DNA of 64,000 nucleotides from Aliiroseovarius sp. F20344 (lineage in GTDB: Bacteria > Pseudomonadota > Alphaproteobacteria > Rhodobacterales > Rhodobacteraceae), in assembly GCF_023016155.1 (NCBI RefSeq), contig NZ_JALKBG010000008.1, positions 312,501 through 376,500 on the forward strand, written 5' to 3'. The notes under the pieces were generated by a model, which made no database searches, had not been told where the DNA came from, and saw nothing but the letters and a program-made list of their open reading frames with translations. How positions within the stretch are numbered: position 1 is the stretch's first letter; the number at the start of each line of letters is the position of its first letter. A program made the translations under genes and the position numbers. Shown piece by piece: positions 1 through 8,809 of this stretch.

Positions 1-2
1 GC

Positions 3-1547
3 GCGGTCACGGATACGACTTTGCTGATTTTGCCAACCGTCGAGTTTCACGCGCTGATTGCAGCGGAGGACAAGGTAAGGCGCTTCTTCGATCGGTCGCG
101 TTCCGATCGCCCTTCCAAACAGGATCGTCAGGATCTTGCGACAACGCAAGTTGATACCTTGATGGCGGCCAACCCGGTCACCTGCGCGCCTTCTGCAACC
201 GTGCAAGAGGCCGCAATTCTGATGCGGGATCGTCGTGTTTCTTCGCTGTGCGTGACCGAAGGCGAAGCGTTGACCGGCATTCTGACCACGCGCGATATTT
301 CCGGCAAAGTTCTGGCAGACGCGAAACCCGTGGATACGCCCGTATCCGACATTATGACCCATAACCCAATTACCCTTGCACCATCGGCAATTGGATCAGA
401 TGTGCTGCACGCGATGATGGAGCGGCGTGTTGGTCACGTTCCCATCGTCGAGGGGGGCAAGCTGGTCGGCATTGTAAGCCAAACCGACTTGACCCGCTTT
501 CAGGCCGTCAGCTCGGCCGAACTGGTGCGCGAGATTGCGCAAGCTGATACGCCCGAACAAATGCGCGAAGTTACGACTCGCGTACCTCAATTGTTGGTTC
601 AATTGGTGGCTGGTGGTAGCCCGCACCAAGTGGTCACACGGCTGATCACTGACATTGCGGATACCGCGACGCGGCGACTTTTAGCATTGGCGGAAGACAA
701 ATTTGGCCCGCCGCCTGTGCCCTATCTTTGGGCCGCATGCGGGTCGCAAGGGCGGCAAGAGCAAACGGGCGTGTCCGATCAAGATAACTGCATGATTTTA
801 CATGATGATGTCAGTGATGCAGACCGCGAAGGCTATTTCGCAGATTTGGCAAATTTCGTGTGTGACGGGCTGGATGTCTGCGGGTATTTCTATTGCCCGG
901 GCGACATGATGGCGACCAACCCCCGCTGGTGTCAGCCGCTGTCTGTTTGGCGTGGGTACTTCGATGGCTGGATTGCGAAACCAAGCCCGGAAGCACAGAT
1001 GCTGGCCTCGGTCATGTTTGATCTGCGTGCGATCTCGGGTGACGAAAGCCTTTTTGAAGGAATGCAGAAAGACACATTGACGATGGCCGCGAAGAATTCG
1101 ATCTTTGTAGCGCATATGGTGTCCAATTCACTGAAGCATACGCCCCCTCTGGGATTGTTGCGTGGCTTTGCAACGATCCGGTCGGGAGAGCATAAAAACC
1201 AACTGGATATGAAACATAACGGTGTTGTGCCGATCGTGGATCTGGGCCGCGTTTACGCCCTTCAGGGCAAACTGACCGAAGCAAACACGCGTGCCCGTCT
1301 TGAGGCTGCGATCCATGCAGGTGGTCTTAGTAAATCTGGCGGGCAAGACCTGCTGGATGCGTATGATCTGATCGCTGACACACGGCTTGAACATCAGGTC
1401 GCAGAAGTCAAAGCCGGTGGTAAGCCGGATAACTATCTTTCCCCGTCTGATTTGTCCGAATTTGAGCGTAGTCATTTGCGCGACGCATTTGTTGTGGTGA
1501 AATCCATGCAAAGCGCAATCGGGCACGGGCGCGGGATGCTGGGCTAA
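3..1547 (+). CDS. CBS-domain / DUF294 nucleotidyltransferase-like signalling protein (5' end outside window)
   Basis: The reading frame is open from base 3 with no start, so the first TTG at 21 is not the true start; the codons before it (AVTDTT) continue the same domain. What remains is the end of a probable cyclic-nucleotide-binding domain (to about residue 30 of the visible part), two CBS motifs (about residues 45-165), then the DUF294 nucleotidyltransferase-like domain with GSQGRQEQTGVSDQDN (the GSxGRxE...DxD signature) and a helical C-terminal domain. Family members are large cytosolic regulators, often beside acetate permease and acetyl-CoA synthetase genes. The two following genes are close behind on the same strand and the third is a PAS/exonuclease protein, a pairing typical of that locus. 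The nucleotide product and substrate of this family are not something I can derive here. Confidence 0.88.
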   Translation, partial: AVTDTTLLILPTVEFHALIAAEDKVRRFFDRSRSDRPSKQDRQDLATTQVDTLMAANPVTCAPSATVQEAAILMRDRRVSSLCVTEGEALTGILTTRDISGKVLADAKPVDTPVSDIMTHNPITLAPSAIGSDVLHAMMERRVGHVPIVEGGKLVGIVSQTDLTRFQAVSSAELVREIAQADTPEQMREVTTRVPQLLVQLVAGGSPHQVVTRLITDIADTATRRLLALAEDKFGPPPVPYLWAACGSQGRQEQTGVSDQDNCMILHDDVSDADREGYFADLANFVCDGLDVCGYFYCPGDMMATNPRWCQPLSVWRGYFDGWIAKPSPEAQMLASVMFDLRAISGDESLFEGMQKDTLTMAAKNSIFVAHMVSNSLKHTPPLGLLRGFATIRSGEHKNQLDMKHNGVVPIVDLGRVYALQGKLTEANTRARLEAAIHAGGLSKSGGQDLLDAYDLIADTRLEHQVAEVKAGGKPDNYLSPSDLSEFERSHLRDAFVVVKSMQSAIGHGRGMLG

Positions 1548-1569
1548 CACGGGGTAAGGAGGATACAGG

Positions 1570-2097
1570 ATGTTCTTTGAGATGGTCGCAACATTGGTAT
1601 CGGGCTTTGCGGGCGCCGGTGTCGTTCTGTTGTTCAACAAAATAAGCGGTGGGCGCCTTCCCAAATGGGCCATGCCTGTTGGGGCAGGGATCGCGATGAT
1701 ATCCACCACTATTGCCAATGAATATGCGTGGTATGACCGGACCCGTGCCACTTTGCCTGAAGGCATGAAGGTTGTTCACACGGTTGAAAAGAAAGCGATT
1801 TATCGGCCTTGGACCTATGTGAAGCCGTTTACCGAACGTTTCATTGCCTTGGATGAACCATCGCTACGCACCCATGCAGACCAACCCGCAATGCGTATGG
1901 TTGACACCTATTTCCTTGGCCGCTGGTCCGCACCAGAGAAGATGGTGATTTTGGCTGATTGCACATCCGGCAAACGCGCGCCCCTGATTGATGGCGTAAC
2001 CTTTGACGCGGACGGAGACATTAGCGGAATTGATTGGTTCTCGCCGGGTGAGGGGGATCCGCTGGTCACGGCAATCTGCGAACTCGAGGTGTCCTGA
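1570..2097 (+). CDS. conserved hypothetical membrane protein
   Basis: 175 residues. It begins with two hydrophobic segments (about residues 3-23 and 32-50) joined by a short basic loop, followed by a soluble domain with no motif I recognise. The start follows AAGGAGG (1556-1562), a strong ribosome-binding site. Its stop overlaps the start of the next gene as TGATG (2095-2099), so the two are translationally coupled. Position between a DUF294 regulator and a membrane-anchored exonuclease suggests a shared membrane-associated role, but that is inference. Confidence 0.8.
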   Translation: MFFEMVATLVSGFAGAGVVLLFNKISGGRLPKWAMPVGAGIAMISTTIANEYAWYDRTRATLPEGMKVVHTVEKKAIYRPWTYVKPFTERFIALDEPSLRTHADQPAMRMVDTYFLGRWSAPEKMVILADCTSGKRAPLIDGVTFDADGDISGIDWFSPGEGDPLVTAICELEVS

Positions 2098-3512
2098 TGC
2101 AAATTCTGACAAAACTGTCCCTTCGATTTCGGATCTTTCTGTTCTTTGCTTTTTTGGCTGTGGCCTCGGTCACGCTTGTCATCGCAGCGCTCTTTGTCGG
2201 CGCGGGTCGTGCGACGCCAGAAGACGTGATATCGGGATTTGTCTTTGCAGGTGTTTTGTCAGGTTTCGGTCTGTTGGCTCTGGTCGCTGGGGTCTGGTTT
2301 CTGTTTGACGAGAATGTTGCACGTCCGATCGAACGTTTGGCCACTGGGTTGCGGTCTCGCGCACATGCTGGCAGCGGCGGGGTGGATATGCACAGCGCGC
2401 GCTTTTTGGGGGATTTGGCACCTGCGGCCGAGGCTGTATCGGAACAGCTGATGAAATCCACAATGGATCAGGCCAGTATCGTGGCTGCGGAAACACAACG
2501 CTTGTCCGCGGACAAAGCCCGGCTAACGGCACTTTTATCCGAGATTCCGGTTGCGATGGTTTTGATCAACCCGGCCCATCAGATCGTTCTTTATGACAAG
2601 CAGGCGGCTGCGGTGTTGTCTCAGGTCAGCCCGGCCCGGCTGAACGCCTCTATTTTTGACTACTTCCAGAAATCCGCCTTCTTGGCGGCTTATGACAAGA
2701 TGATATCGTCCGGGTTAGAGCAGAAGTTCACAGACCTTTCCGCAGCCAATGGTCTGCAGTTTGACGCGCGCCTGAAACCCCTTGCGCCCGGCGAAGGCTA
2801 TCTTCTGATGATCGACGACGCCCATGCCATGATCGCGCCAGATGAAGGGCGACCAGTTGTCTTTGACTTTGATTTGATGGAAGGGCAGGCGACCGACGAT
2901 CTGATGCAGATGAGCTTGCGAGATCTGACATATGTCGTTTTCGATACCGAAACCACGGGTCTTTTGCCGCATAAAGATGAAATTGTGCAAATTGGCGCGG
3001 TGCGTGTTGTGAAGGAAAAGATTGTGCCGGGTGAGGTGATCAACCAACTGGTTGACCCTGAGATGCCAATCCCTCCGGCGTCCACCAAGGTCCACAAAGT
3101 GACTGATCACATGGTAGCAGGTCAACCGACCATTCGCGAGGCCGGGAAATCTTTGCATGACTTTGCCCGTGGCGCCGTGCTTGTGGCCCACAATGCGCCC
3201 TTTGATATGGCGTTCCTACGTCGCCATGCAGAGACTTGCGGGGTGGATTGGACCCATCCAATTCTGGACACCGTTTTATTGTCAGCCGCGCTTTATGGGA
3301 CCACCGAAGTTCACACCCTGGATGCGCTTTGCGATCGTTTGGGTGTGGTGATCCCGCCCGAGCTGCGCCACACAGCATTGGGCGATGCCCACGCCACCGC
3401 CGAGGTCTTGTGCAAGATGCTGGCAATGCTGCATTCAAAAGGGATCGAGACGCTGGGCGGCGCCATTTCCGAGGCGAAAAAACACAAGCGTCTGTTGGAA
3501 GACCTGAACTGA
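2097..3512 (+). CDS. membrane-anchored PAS-like / DnaQ-type 3'-5' exonuclease
   Basis: 471 residues. Two N-terminal transmembrane helices (about 10-35 and 42-65) are followed by a HAMP-like linker (ENVARPIERLATGLR), a PAS-like region (about 135-230), and a C-terminal DEDDh exonuclease domain. Exonuclease motifs are VVFDTETTGL (Exo I, D and E), LVAHNAPFDMAFL (Exo II) and HTALGDAHATAEV (Exo III with His and Asp). This is the DNA polymerase III epsilon-like family, but a sensor-kinase-like front end replaces any polymerase-binding tail, so it is not the replicative proofreading subunit. It is coupled to the preceding membrane protein by TGATG. Its substrate may be DNA or RNA oligonucleotides; the sequence does not decide. 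Confidence 0.88.
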   Translation: MQILTKLSLRFRIFLFFAFLAVASVTLVIAALFVGAGRATPEDVISGFVFAGVLSGFGLLALVAGVWFLFDENVARPIERLATGLRSRAHAGSGGVDMHSARFLGDLAPAAEAVSEQLMKSTMDQASIVAAETQRLSADKARLTALLSEIPVAMVLINPAHQIVLYDKQAAAVLSQVSPARLNASIFDYFQKSAFLAAYDKMISSGLEQKFTDLSAANGLQFDARLKPLAPGEGYLLMIDDAHAMIAPDEGRPVVFDFDLMEGQATDDLMQMSLRDLTYVVFDTETTGLLPHKDEIVQIGAVRVVKEKIVPGEVINQLVDPEMPIPPASTKVHKVTDHMVAGQPTIREAGKSLHDFARGAVLVAHNAPFDMAFLRRHAETCGVDWTHPILDTVLLSAALYGTTEVHTLDALCDRLGVVIPPELRHTALGDAHATAEVLCKMLAMLHSKGIETLGGAISEAKKHKRLLEDLN

Positions 3513-3527
3513 TCACCGCATGGCTGT

Positions 3528-4295
3528 TTAGCGGCTTTCATCCGCGCCCATGCGGCGCTCCAACCAGCGCACCCCGGCCGAGATAATCAGGACCAAAACC
3601 AGATATTCGAGGATCAGCAGGGTGTAGATCTCAAGCGGGCGATACTCGGTCACGACCAGTTCATTGGCGCGACGGGTCAATTCCTGCATTCCAATGACAG
3701 ATGCAAAGGCGGACATTTTCACGATGTAGATGAACTGGTTCGCCAACGGGGGCAGGATGCGTCTGATGGCTTGTGGCAGGATCACATAGCGCATGGCCTT
3801 CGCACGACTTAGACCAATGGTCTGCGCTGCTTCGGCCTGCCCTTTGGGAACGGATTGAATGCCGGCGCGGAAGATTTCAGCGGTGAAGGCGCTATCGGAT
3901 AAGGCCAGTGTAATCACGGCCCCCCAGAACGGATCGATCGATATATTGATGCCCATACTGCGCATGACGACGGGCAGGCCGTAGAAAACCCAAAAAAGCA
4001 TCGGAAGCAGTGGGATCGCACGAATGAACTCGACATAAATCCGGTTCGGAAGGCGAAGCCAGCGGCTTTGAGCAAAAGCGGGAAGTGCCACCAATAGCCC
4101 AAGGATGATGGACGTGACTGCCGCAAGAACAGAGATTTGGATGGTCGAGCTAAACCCGCGCATCAGAAAGCGGATATTGGTCCAGCCGTTTTCAGTTGTC
4201 GGATCAATGACGTACCAGCCCCAGGTTCCGGGGGCCGCAGAGCAGGCGGTTAATAGAAGCAGAGATGAGATCAGGGCGATTGTTCGAAATTTCAT
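3528..4295 (-). CDS. amino-acid ABC transporter permease (HAAT/His-Glu family)
   Basis: 255 residues with about five membrane helices and the permease EAA loop (SVPKGQAEAAQTIGLSRAKAM, roughly residues 150-170), typical of polar amino-acid importers such as GltK/HisM. The N terminus is unusual: MKFRTIALISSLLLLTACSA reads like a lipoprotein signal with a lipobox (LTAC) before the first permease helix. The gene lies 10 bp downstream of its ATPase gene on the same strand and faces the exonuclease gene convergently. Only one permease is present, so the membrane part would be a homodimer. The substrate is probably a polar amino acid; the divergent binding protein is the best clue. Confidence 0.9.
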   Translation of the reverse strand: MKFRTIALISSLLLLTACSAAPGTWGWYVIDPTTENGWTNIRFLMRGFSSTIQISVLAAVTSIILGLLVALPAFAQSRWLRLPNRIYVEFIRAIPLLPMLFWVFYGLPVVMRSMGINISIDPFWGAVITLALSDSAFTAEIFRAGIQSVPKGQAEAAQTIGLSRAKAMRYVILPQAIRRILPPLANQFIYIVKMSAFASVIGMQELTRRANELVVTEYRPLEIYTLLILEYLVLVLIISAGVRWLERRMGADESR

Positions 4296-4305
4296 TTCTG
4301 CCCCG

Positions 4306-5058
4306 TCAATGCTTCAAAATCTTGTCAAGGAATTGTGCGAAACGTTCACTTTCTGGCGCTTTAAACACCTGTTCCGGCTGGCCAATTTCGACGATTTCCC
4401 CAGCGTCCATGAAGGCGATCCGATCTGCCACGCGCCGCGCAAACCCCATTTCATGGGTCACGCAGATCATGGTCATGCCTTCAGCTGCCAAATCCTCTAT
4501 CACCTCCAGAACTTCGGCGATCATTTCGGGATCCAGCGCGGATGTGGGTTCATCAAACAGCATGAGCTTCGGCTCCATGCACAAAGCGCGCGCAATCGCG
4601 ACGCGTTGTTGTTGACCACCAGACAGCTGGGCTGGGCGTTTTCCAGCCTGTTCAGGAATGCGAACGCGCTCAAGATAACCGCGCGCACGTGTTTCGGCCT
4701 CAGATCGGGAAAGACCCAATGCCTGAATGGGCCCCAGTGTCAGATTGTCCAGAACAGACAGATGCGGAAACAAGTTGAAGCTTTGAAACACCATCCCGAT
4801 ATCGCCGGGTTTGTTGGCATCATGCAGATGAATGTCACCAACCTGATGCGTCTCGAGCCCTGACAGAAGGCGAACGATGGTGGATTTCCCAGACCCGGAA
4901 GGCCCGCAAATCACCAGTTTTTCACCAGTTCCTACGGTCAAAGAAATGTCGCGCAGAACCTGAAAGTCTCCGTACCACTTCGATACGTCTTTCATCTGCA
5001 CCGCAGGATCAATCTGTCTTGTGTTCTGCACTTGTTCTACGGGCCGTTTTTTGTTCAA
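4306..5058 (-). CDS. amino-acid ABC transporter ATP-binding protein (GlnQ-like)
   Basis: 250 residues, full length for the family. It shows Walker A GPSGSGKST, Q-loop region MVFQSFNLFPH, ABC signature LSGGQQQR, Walker B LMLFDEPTSALDPE and the switch His in CVTHEMGF. It energises import through the neighbouring permease, with the binding protein encoded divergently 91 bp away. The final residues ERFAQFLDKILKH are typical of GlnQ/HisP proteins. An N-terminal extension of about 20 residues precedes the ABC core, so the start could lie slightly further in. Confidence 0.93.
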   Translation of the reverse strand: MNKKRPVEQVQNTRQIDPAVQMKDVSKWYGDFQVLRDISLTVGTGEKLVICGPSGSGKSTIVRLLSGLETHQVGDIHLHDANKPGDIGMVFQSFNLFPHLSVLDNLTLGPIQALGLSRSEAETRARGYLERVRIPEQAGKRPAQLSGGQQQRVAIARALCMEPKLMLFDEPTSALDPEMIAEVLEVIEDLAAEGMTMICVTHEMGFARRVADRIAFMDAGEIVEIGQPEQVFKAPESERFAQFLDKILKH

Positions 5059-5149
5059 CTGATTGTGACGAATGATCCACTCGGGTTTTGTTCCCGTAAC
5101 CTATATGAACATGAGACCGAATTTATAACCACCAAAAGGACAAGGCGCG

Positions 5150-5926
5150 ATGAACTTTTTGAGAACTCTTGGGGCGGGGCTTCTGGCTTTGGCAACTTTC
5201 ACCGGGGCGGCATCAGCGCAATCTGCGTTGAATGACATTCTGTCGGGCGGTGTCCTGAAAGTAGGAACAACCGGCGATTGGAACCCGATGTCGGTGCGTG
5301 ATCCGGCGACGGAAAGTTACAAGGGGTATGACATCGACGTCATGACCGAGCTTGCCAAAGACCTTGAGGTCAAGCTGGAGTTTGTTCCCACCGATTGGAA
5401 AACGCTGGTGAACGGCATTGTCGCCGGAAACTACCACATGACCGGATCGGCTTCGATTTCGCCGTCACGCATGAAGGTGGCAGGTTATTCGGACCCGTAC
5501 ATCTCGGTCCAGATTATGCCGTTTACGACTTCGGAAAAGCAGGCTGGCTTTAGCGGTTGGGAGTCCATCAATAAGCCCGAGGTCAAGGTGGCGACCACTC
5601 TGGGCACATCGTTTGAGAAGATGGTGAAAGAATGGTTCCCGGACGCCGATATCAAAGTGGTCGAAGCACCCGCCCGCGGCTATCAAGAGGTCTTGTCGGG
5701 CCGCGCGGACGTCTTCATCACGTCGAACATTGAAGGTGCAACCCTGACCGAGAAATTCCCGCAGGTTACGGCCATCCCAGTGGACGCCCCTCGTGCGCCT
5801 ACGCCGATTGCGATGCTGTTGCCACAAGGGGATCAGGTCTGGATCAACTATGTGAACAGCTGGATTAAACTGAAGCAGGAAAAAGGCTTCTTCGATGCAA
5901 CCGCTGCTAAGTGGGGCCTGAACTGA
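5150..5926 (+). CDS. periplasmic amino-acid-type substrate-binding protein (SBP_bac_3, PheC-like)
   Basis: 258 residues. A Sec signal peptide ends near TGAASAQS (residues 18-25). The mature protein follows the family-3 binding-protein pattern: LSGGVLKVGTTGDWNPM, YDIDVMTELAK, and the arginine-bearing SASISPSRMKVAGYSDPYI. The beginning resembles cyclohexadienyl dehydratase/PheC-type members as well as transporters. Divergent placement from permease and ATPase makes the transport role more likely. The start is supported by AAAAGGA about 10 bp upstream. A strong hairpin terminator follows the stop. Confidence 0.9.
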   Translation: MNFLRTLGAGLLALATFTGAASAQSALNDILSGGVLKVGTTGDWNPMSVRDPATESYKGYDIDVMTELAKDLEVKLEFVPTDWKTLVNGIVAGNYHMTGSASISPSRMKVAGYSDPYISVQIMPFTTSEKQAGFSGWESINKPEVKVATTLGTSFEKMVKEWFPDADIKVVEAPARGYQEVLSGRADVFITSNIEGATLTEKFPQVTAIPVDAPRAPTPIAMLLPQGDQVWINYVNSWIKLKQEKGFFDATAAKWGLN

Positions 5927-5946
5927 TCAGGACATAGAGAAATTGG

Positions 5947-5976
5947 AAAGGCCGGGCATCTGACCCGGCCTTTTTT
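5947..5976 (+). terminator. Rho-independent terminator of the binding-protein gene
   Basis: Perfect 10-bp inverted repeat AAAGGCCGGG / CCCGGCCTTT with loop CATCTGA, continuing as a T run on the plus strand. It abuts and slightly overlaps the stop codon of the convergent methyltransferase gene (TAA on the minus strand at 5975-5977). Confidence 0.9.
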
Positions 5977-7090
5977 AAGGAAGTGGTGCGGTTTGGTAGA
6001 GCTTCACCTTTGTGCCGCCATGATCTATCGGAGGTCCCGGAGGCAAAAACGGCAAACCGGTCGCCTTGGCCAATCCACCATCCGATGTGATGATCCCAAC
6101 CCGCCAACTTGAGAAGCGTTCCTGAAACACTTTGCCCATTGTGCCGTAAAGCGCAAACAACAGCTTCTTATTGCCAATGCGCCCCCCATAGGGCGGGTTC
6201 ACGATGATTAGACCTGGGGCAATTTCAGGGCGCTCAAGATCGCTAATCGCAGCTTCTGTGAACTGAATGGCTTCGCTGACGCCCGCGCTTTCCGCGTTCT
6301 TGCGACCATTGGCAATTGCGCCGGCATTTCGGTCTGATCCGAAGAAGCGAACTCCACCGATGGCGGCTGGTGTGCTGGCAGCGCGTAGGGCCTCAAAGGC
6401 TGCGGGGTCAAAGGTCGCGAGCTTCTCAAAGGCAAAACTGCGGCTGCGTCCGGGCAGCAAAGCTGCCGCCCTTTCAGCGGCCTCAATCAGGAACGTGCCA
6501 GAGCCGCACATCGGGTCAATTACCGCCTCTTGCCCGTCATATCCAGCGGCCCGCAGAAACAGAGCAGCAAGGTTTTCGCGCATCGGCGCTTTGCCGGTTG
6601 CAGTCTTATGCCCACGCTTGTGAAGGCTTTCGCCCGAGCTGTCCAAGCTGATGGTGACAAGGTTGTCGTCAATCCGCACCTTGATTGTCAAAGCCGCATC
6701 TTTTGACACCGACGCGCCAAGGGTTTCAGAAATTGCACGCTCGACCCGCTGCGCGGCACCTTTGTGGTGATAGATTTTCGAACGTTTGCATACAGCTTCG
6801 ACCCTTACAGGAACATCAGCGCGCAACACATCGGCCCACGGAAACTTACGCGCCCGTTTGTCCAGCTGCGCCATATGGAAGGCCCGAAACTCGCCCAAGC
6901 GAACCAATACGCGGGTCGCGCCGCGCAGTGTTAGGTTGGCGCGCCAAACTTCGGACCAGTTGCCACGAGTGGTGACGCCTCCGGGGCTGGCTTCTGGTGT
7001 TGCAAAGCCAGCGGCGCGCGCTTCATCAGCCAGCACGCCTTCCAGTCCGGGTGGGGCGACAAGGAATATCTCAAGATCATCTGTGGTCAT
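5975..7090 (-). CDS. THUMP-domain class I SAM-dependent RNA methyltransferase (RlmL N-terminal-like)
   Basis: 371 residues. The N-terminal half (about 1-160) is a ferredoxin-like/THUMP RNA-binding region. The C-terminal Rossmann methyltransferase has DPMCGSGTFLIEAA (SAM-binding motif I) and the NPPYGGR catalytic motif (N6/N2-type NPPY). This is the YcbY/RlmL N-terminal architecture, expected to make m2G in 23S rRNA. The usual C-terminal RlmK module is absent, as in most alphaproteobacteria. DUF1285 follows upstream on the same strand with a 53-bp gap. Confidence 0.9.
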   Translation of the reverse strand: MTTDDLEIFLVAPPGLEGVLADEARAAGFATPEASPGGVTTRGNWSEVWRANLTLRGATRVLVRLGEFRAFHMAQLDKRARKFPWADVLRADVPVRVEAVCKRSKIYHHKGAAQRVERAISETLGASVSKDAALTIKVRIDDNLVTISLDSSGESLHKRGHKTATGKAPMRENLAALFLRAAGYDGQEAVIDPMCGSGTFLIEAAERAAALLPGRSRSFAFEKLATFDPAAFEALRAASTPAAIGGVRFFGSDRNAGAIANGRKNAESAGVSEAIQFTEAAISDLERPEIAPGLIIVNPPYGGRIGNKKLLFALYGTMGKVFQERFSSWRVGIITSDGGLAKATGLPFLPPGPPIDHGGTKVKLYQTAPLP

Positions 7091-7143
7091 GGGGCCTTCT
7101 ATCCCAGCTGCATCCCGGCGGCGAGCGAAATGCGAAGGCAGTT

Positions 7144-7746
7144 TCAGCCGAGTTCATCTGTGGGGATCAGCGGAAAAAACTGCCCGTTCGACCAGACGCC
7201 AAACCAAGATGCGCTGTCATGGTCCTCGGCCACACCAAGATCAATCAACCTATAGAACGACTTGCGATCAATGCGTGCTTCAAGCCCCGCGCGAATTTCG
7301 ACGTAGGGGCTGGGCATGTCGTCGATGTGATCCAATCGGATCGGGTGTTTAGGGCCAGCAATGACCGTGTCACCCACATGGGTGGTGAAGCGCAGGCATT
7401 GCTGTCGACCTTCACCCTCGACATCCAAATCCGTGGCCACAAAAGGGGCGTCTTCGACGGTAATGCCCCATTTCTCGACCGGGGTGACAAGGAAGAAACA
7501 TTCTTCCTCCTTGCGCAGGATGGACGAAAACAACCGCACCAAACCGTCTCGTGTGATCGGGTCACCTTCGTGAAACCAAGTGCCGTCGCGATCAATCCTG
7601 ATGTCGATCTCGCCGCTATAGTCCGGGGTCCACAGATGTACGGGCGGCGGTGCCTTGGCTGAAACCGTTCCAACCGCCTTGGCCAAAGCTTCGGGCGCAG
7701 AGGGACGTGTTTTCGCCGATTTTCCGGCACTTGGCGCTTTTGTCAT
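7144..7746 (-). CDS. DUF1285 family protein
   Basis: 200 residues. After a low-complexity Lys/Ala/Pro N terminus (about residues 1-35) comes the DUF1285 domain with IDIRIDRDGTWFHEGDPI, RKEEECFFLVTPVEKWGI and ASWFGVWSNGQFFPL. The family is widespread in proteobacteria and its function is not established. The gene is divergent from moxR with a 58-bp gap, so a promoter pair probably lies in 7747-7804. Confidence 0.9.
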   Translation of the reverse strand: MTKAPSAGKSAKTRPSAPEALAKAVGTVSAKAPPPVHLWTPDYSGEIDIRIDRDGTWFHEGDPITRDGLVRLFSSILRKEEECFFLVTPVEKWGITVEDAPFVATDLDVEGEGRQQCLRFTTHVGDTVIAGPKHPIRLDHIDDMPSPYVEIRAGLEARIDRKSFYRLIDLGVAEDHDSASWFGVWSNGQFFPLIPTDELG

Positions 7747-7804
7747 TTGTTCCCCATCTGAATCTGGCCTTTAATGATCCTATTACCCACGCGAAGGAAA
7801 TGCC

Positions 7805-8809
7805 ATGCAGAACGAAGACTTACTGAGTGATGTCGAAACCCTGGGCACGAAGCTTGCCGAGGCGCGCAAGATGGTGGCACGCCGGATCATGGGTCAAGAT
7901 CAGGTGGTTGATCTGACGATTGCAGCGATCCTTGCAGGGGGGCATGCGCTTTTGATCGGCCTGCCGGGGCTGGGTAAAACGCGACTTGTCGAGACATTGG
8001 GATCGGTTATGGGATTGAATGATGGCCGAATCCAATTCACGCCCGATCTGATGCCATCCGATATTCTGGGGGCCGAAGTGTTGGAGGAAAGCGACGTGGG
8101 TGCGCGGTCTTTCCGGTTTATCAAAGGCCCCGTTTTCTGCGAACTTTTACTGGCGGACGAGATCAACCGCGCCAGCCCGCGTACTCAATCCGCGCTTCTT
8201 CAGGCGATGCAGGAGCATGAGGTTTCCGTCGCCGGGCACACCCATGATCTAGGTGAAGTCTTCCATGTGTTGGCCACGCAAAACCCGCTTGAGCAAGAAG
8301 GTACTTACCCGCTGCCCGAAGCACAGTTGGACCGTTTTCTGGTGCAGATCGATGTTGATTACCCCGATAGGGATTCAGAACGTGACATTCTTCTTGCCAC
8401 CACGGGCACTGAAGACGCCAAGGTGTCCGCGGTGTTCAACAGGTCGGATTTGATTGCTGCACAGAAGCTTTTGCGCCGGATGCCGGTTGGTGAAAACGTG
8501 GTTGAGGCCATACTAGATCTTGTGCGTGCATGCCGGCCCGAAGATCCCACTGCTCCGCAGATCGTGCGGGAAAACGTAAGCTGGGGTCCGGGGCCGCGTG
8601 CTACACAAGCTTTGATGCTGCTGGCGCGTGCACGTGCTTTATTGGATGGGCGGCTTGCGCCCGGCGTTGATGACGTTCACGCCTTGGCTGGTCCGGTCCT
8701 AAGTCACCGAATGGCGCTGGGATATGCTGCGCGGGCCGAAGGCGTGGCGCTTTCGGATGTGATCGCGCAAACCGTTGCTGAGGTGTTGCAGATCGAGGTC
8801 GCGGCGTGA
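7805..8809 (+). CDS. MoxR-family AAA+ ATPase
   Basis: 334 residues. Walker A GLPGLGKT (about residue 52), Walker B LLLADEINRASPRTQ, and sensor region VLATQNPLEQEGTYPLPEAQLDRF are diagnostic of MoxR chaperone-like ATPases. These act with VWA-domain and DUF58 proteins in maturation or envelope-stress functions. The four genes from here to 14536 overlap end to start (GTGA at 8806, TTGA at 9681, ATGA at 12443), so they form one tightly coupled operon. Confidence 0.95.
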   Translation: MQNEDLLSDVETLGTKLAEARKMVARRIMGQDQVVDLTIAAILAGGHALLIGLPGLGKTRLVETLGSVMGLNDGRIQFTPDLMPSDILGAEVLEESDVGARSFRFIKGPVFCELLLADEINRASPRTQSALLQAMQEHEVSVAGHTHDLGEVFHVLATQNPLEQEGTYPLPEAQLDRFLVQIDVDYPDRDSERDILLATTGTEDAKVSAVFNRSDLIAAQKLLRRMPVGENVVEAILDLVRACRPEDPTAPQIVRENVSWGPGPRATQALMLLARARALLDGRLAPGVDDVHALAGPVLSHRMALGYAARAEGVALSDVIAQTVAEVLQIEVAA

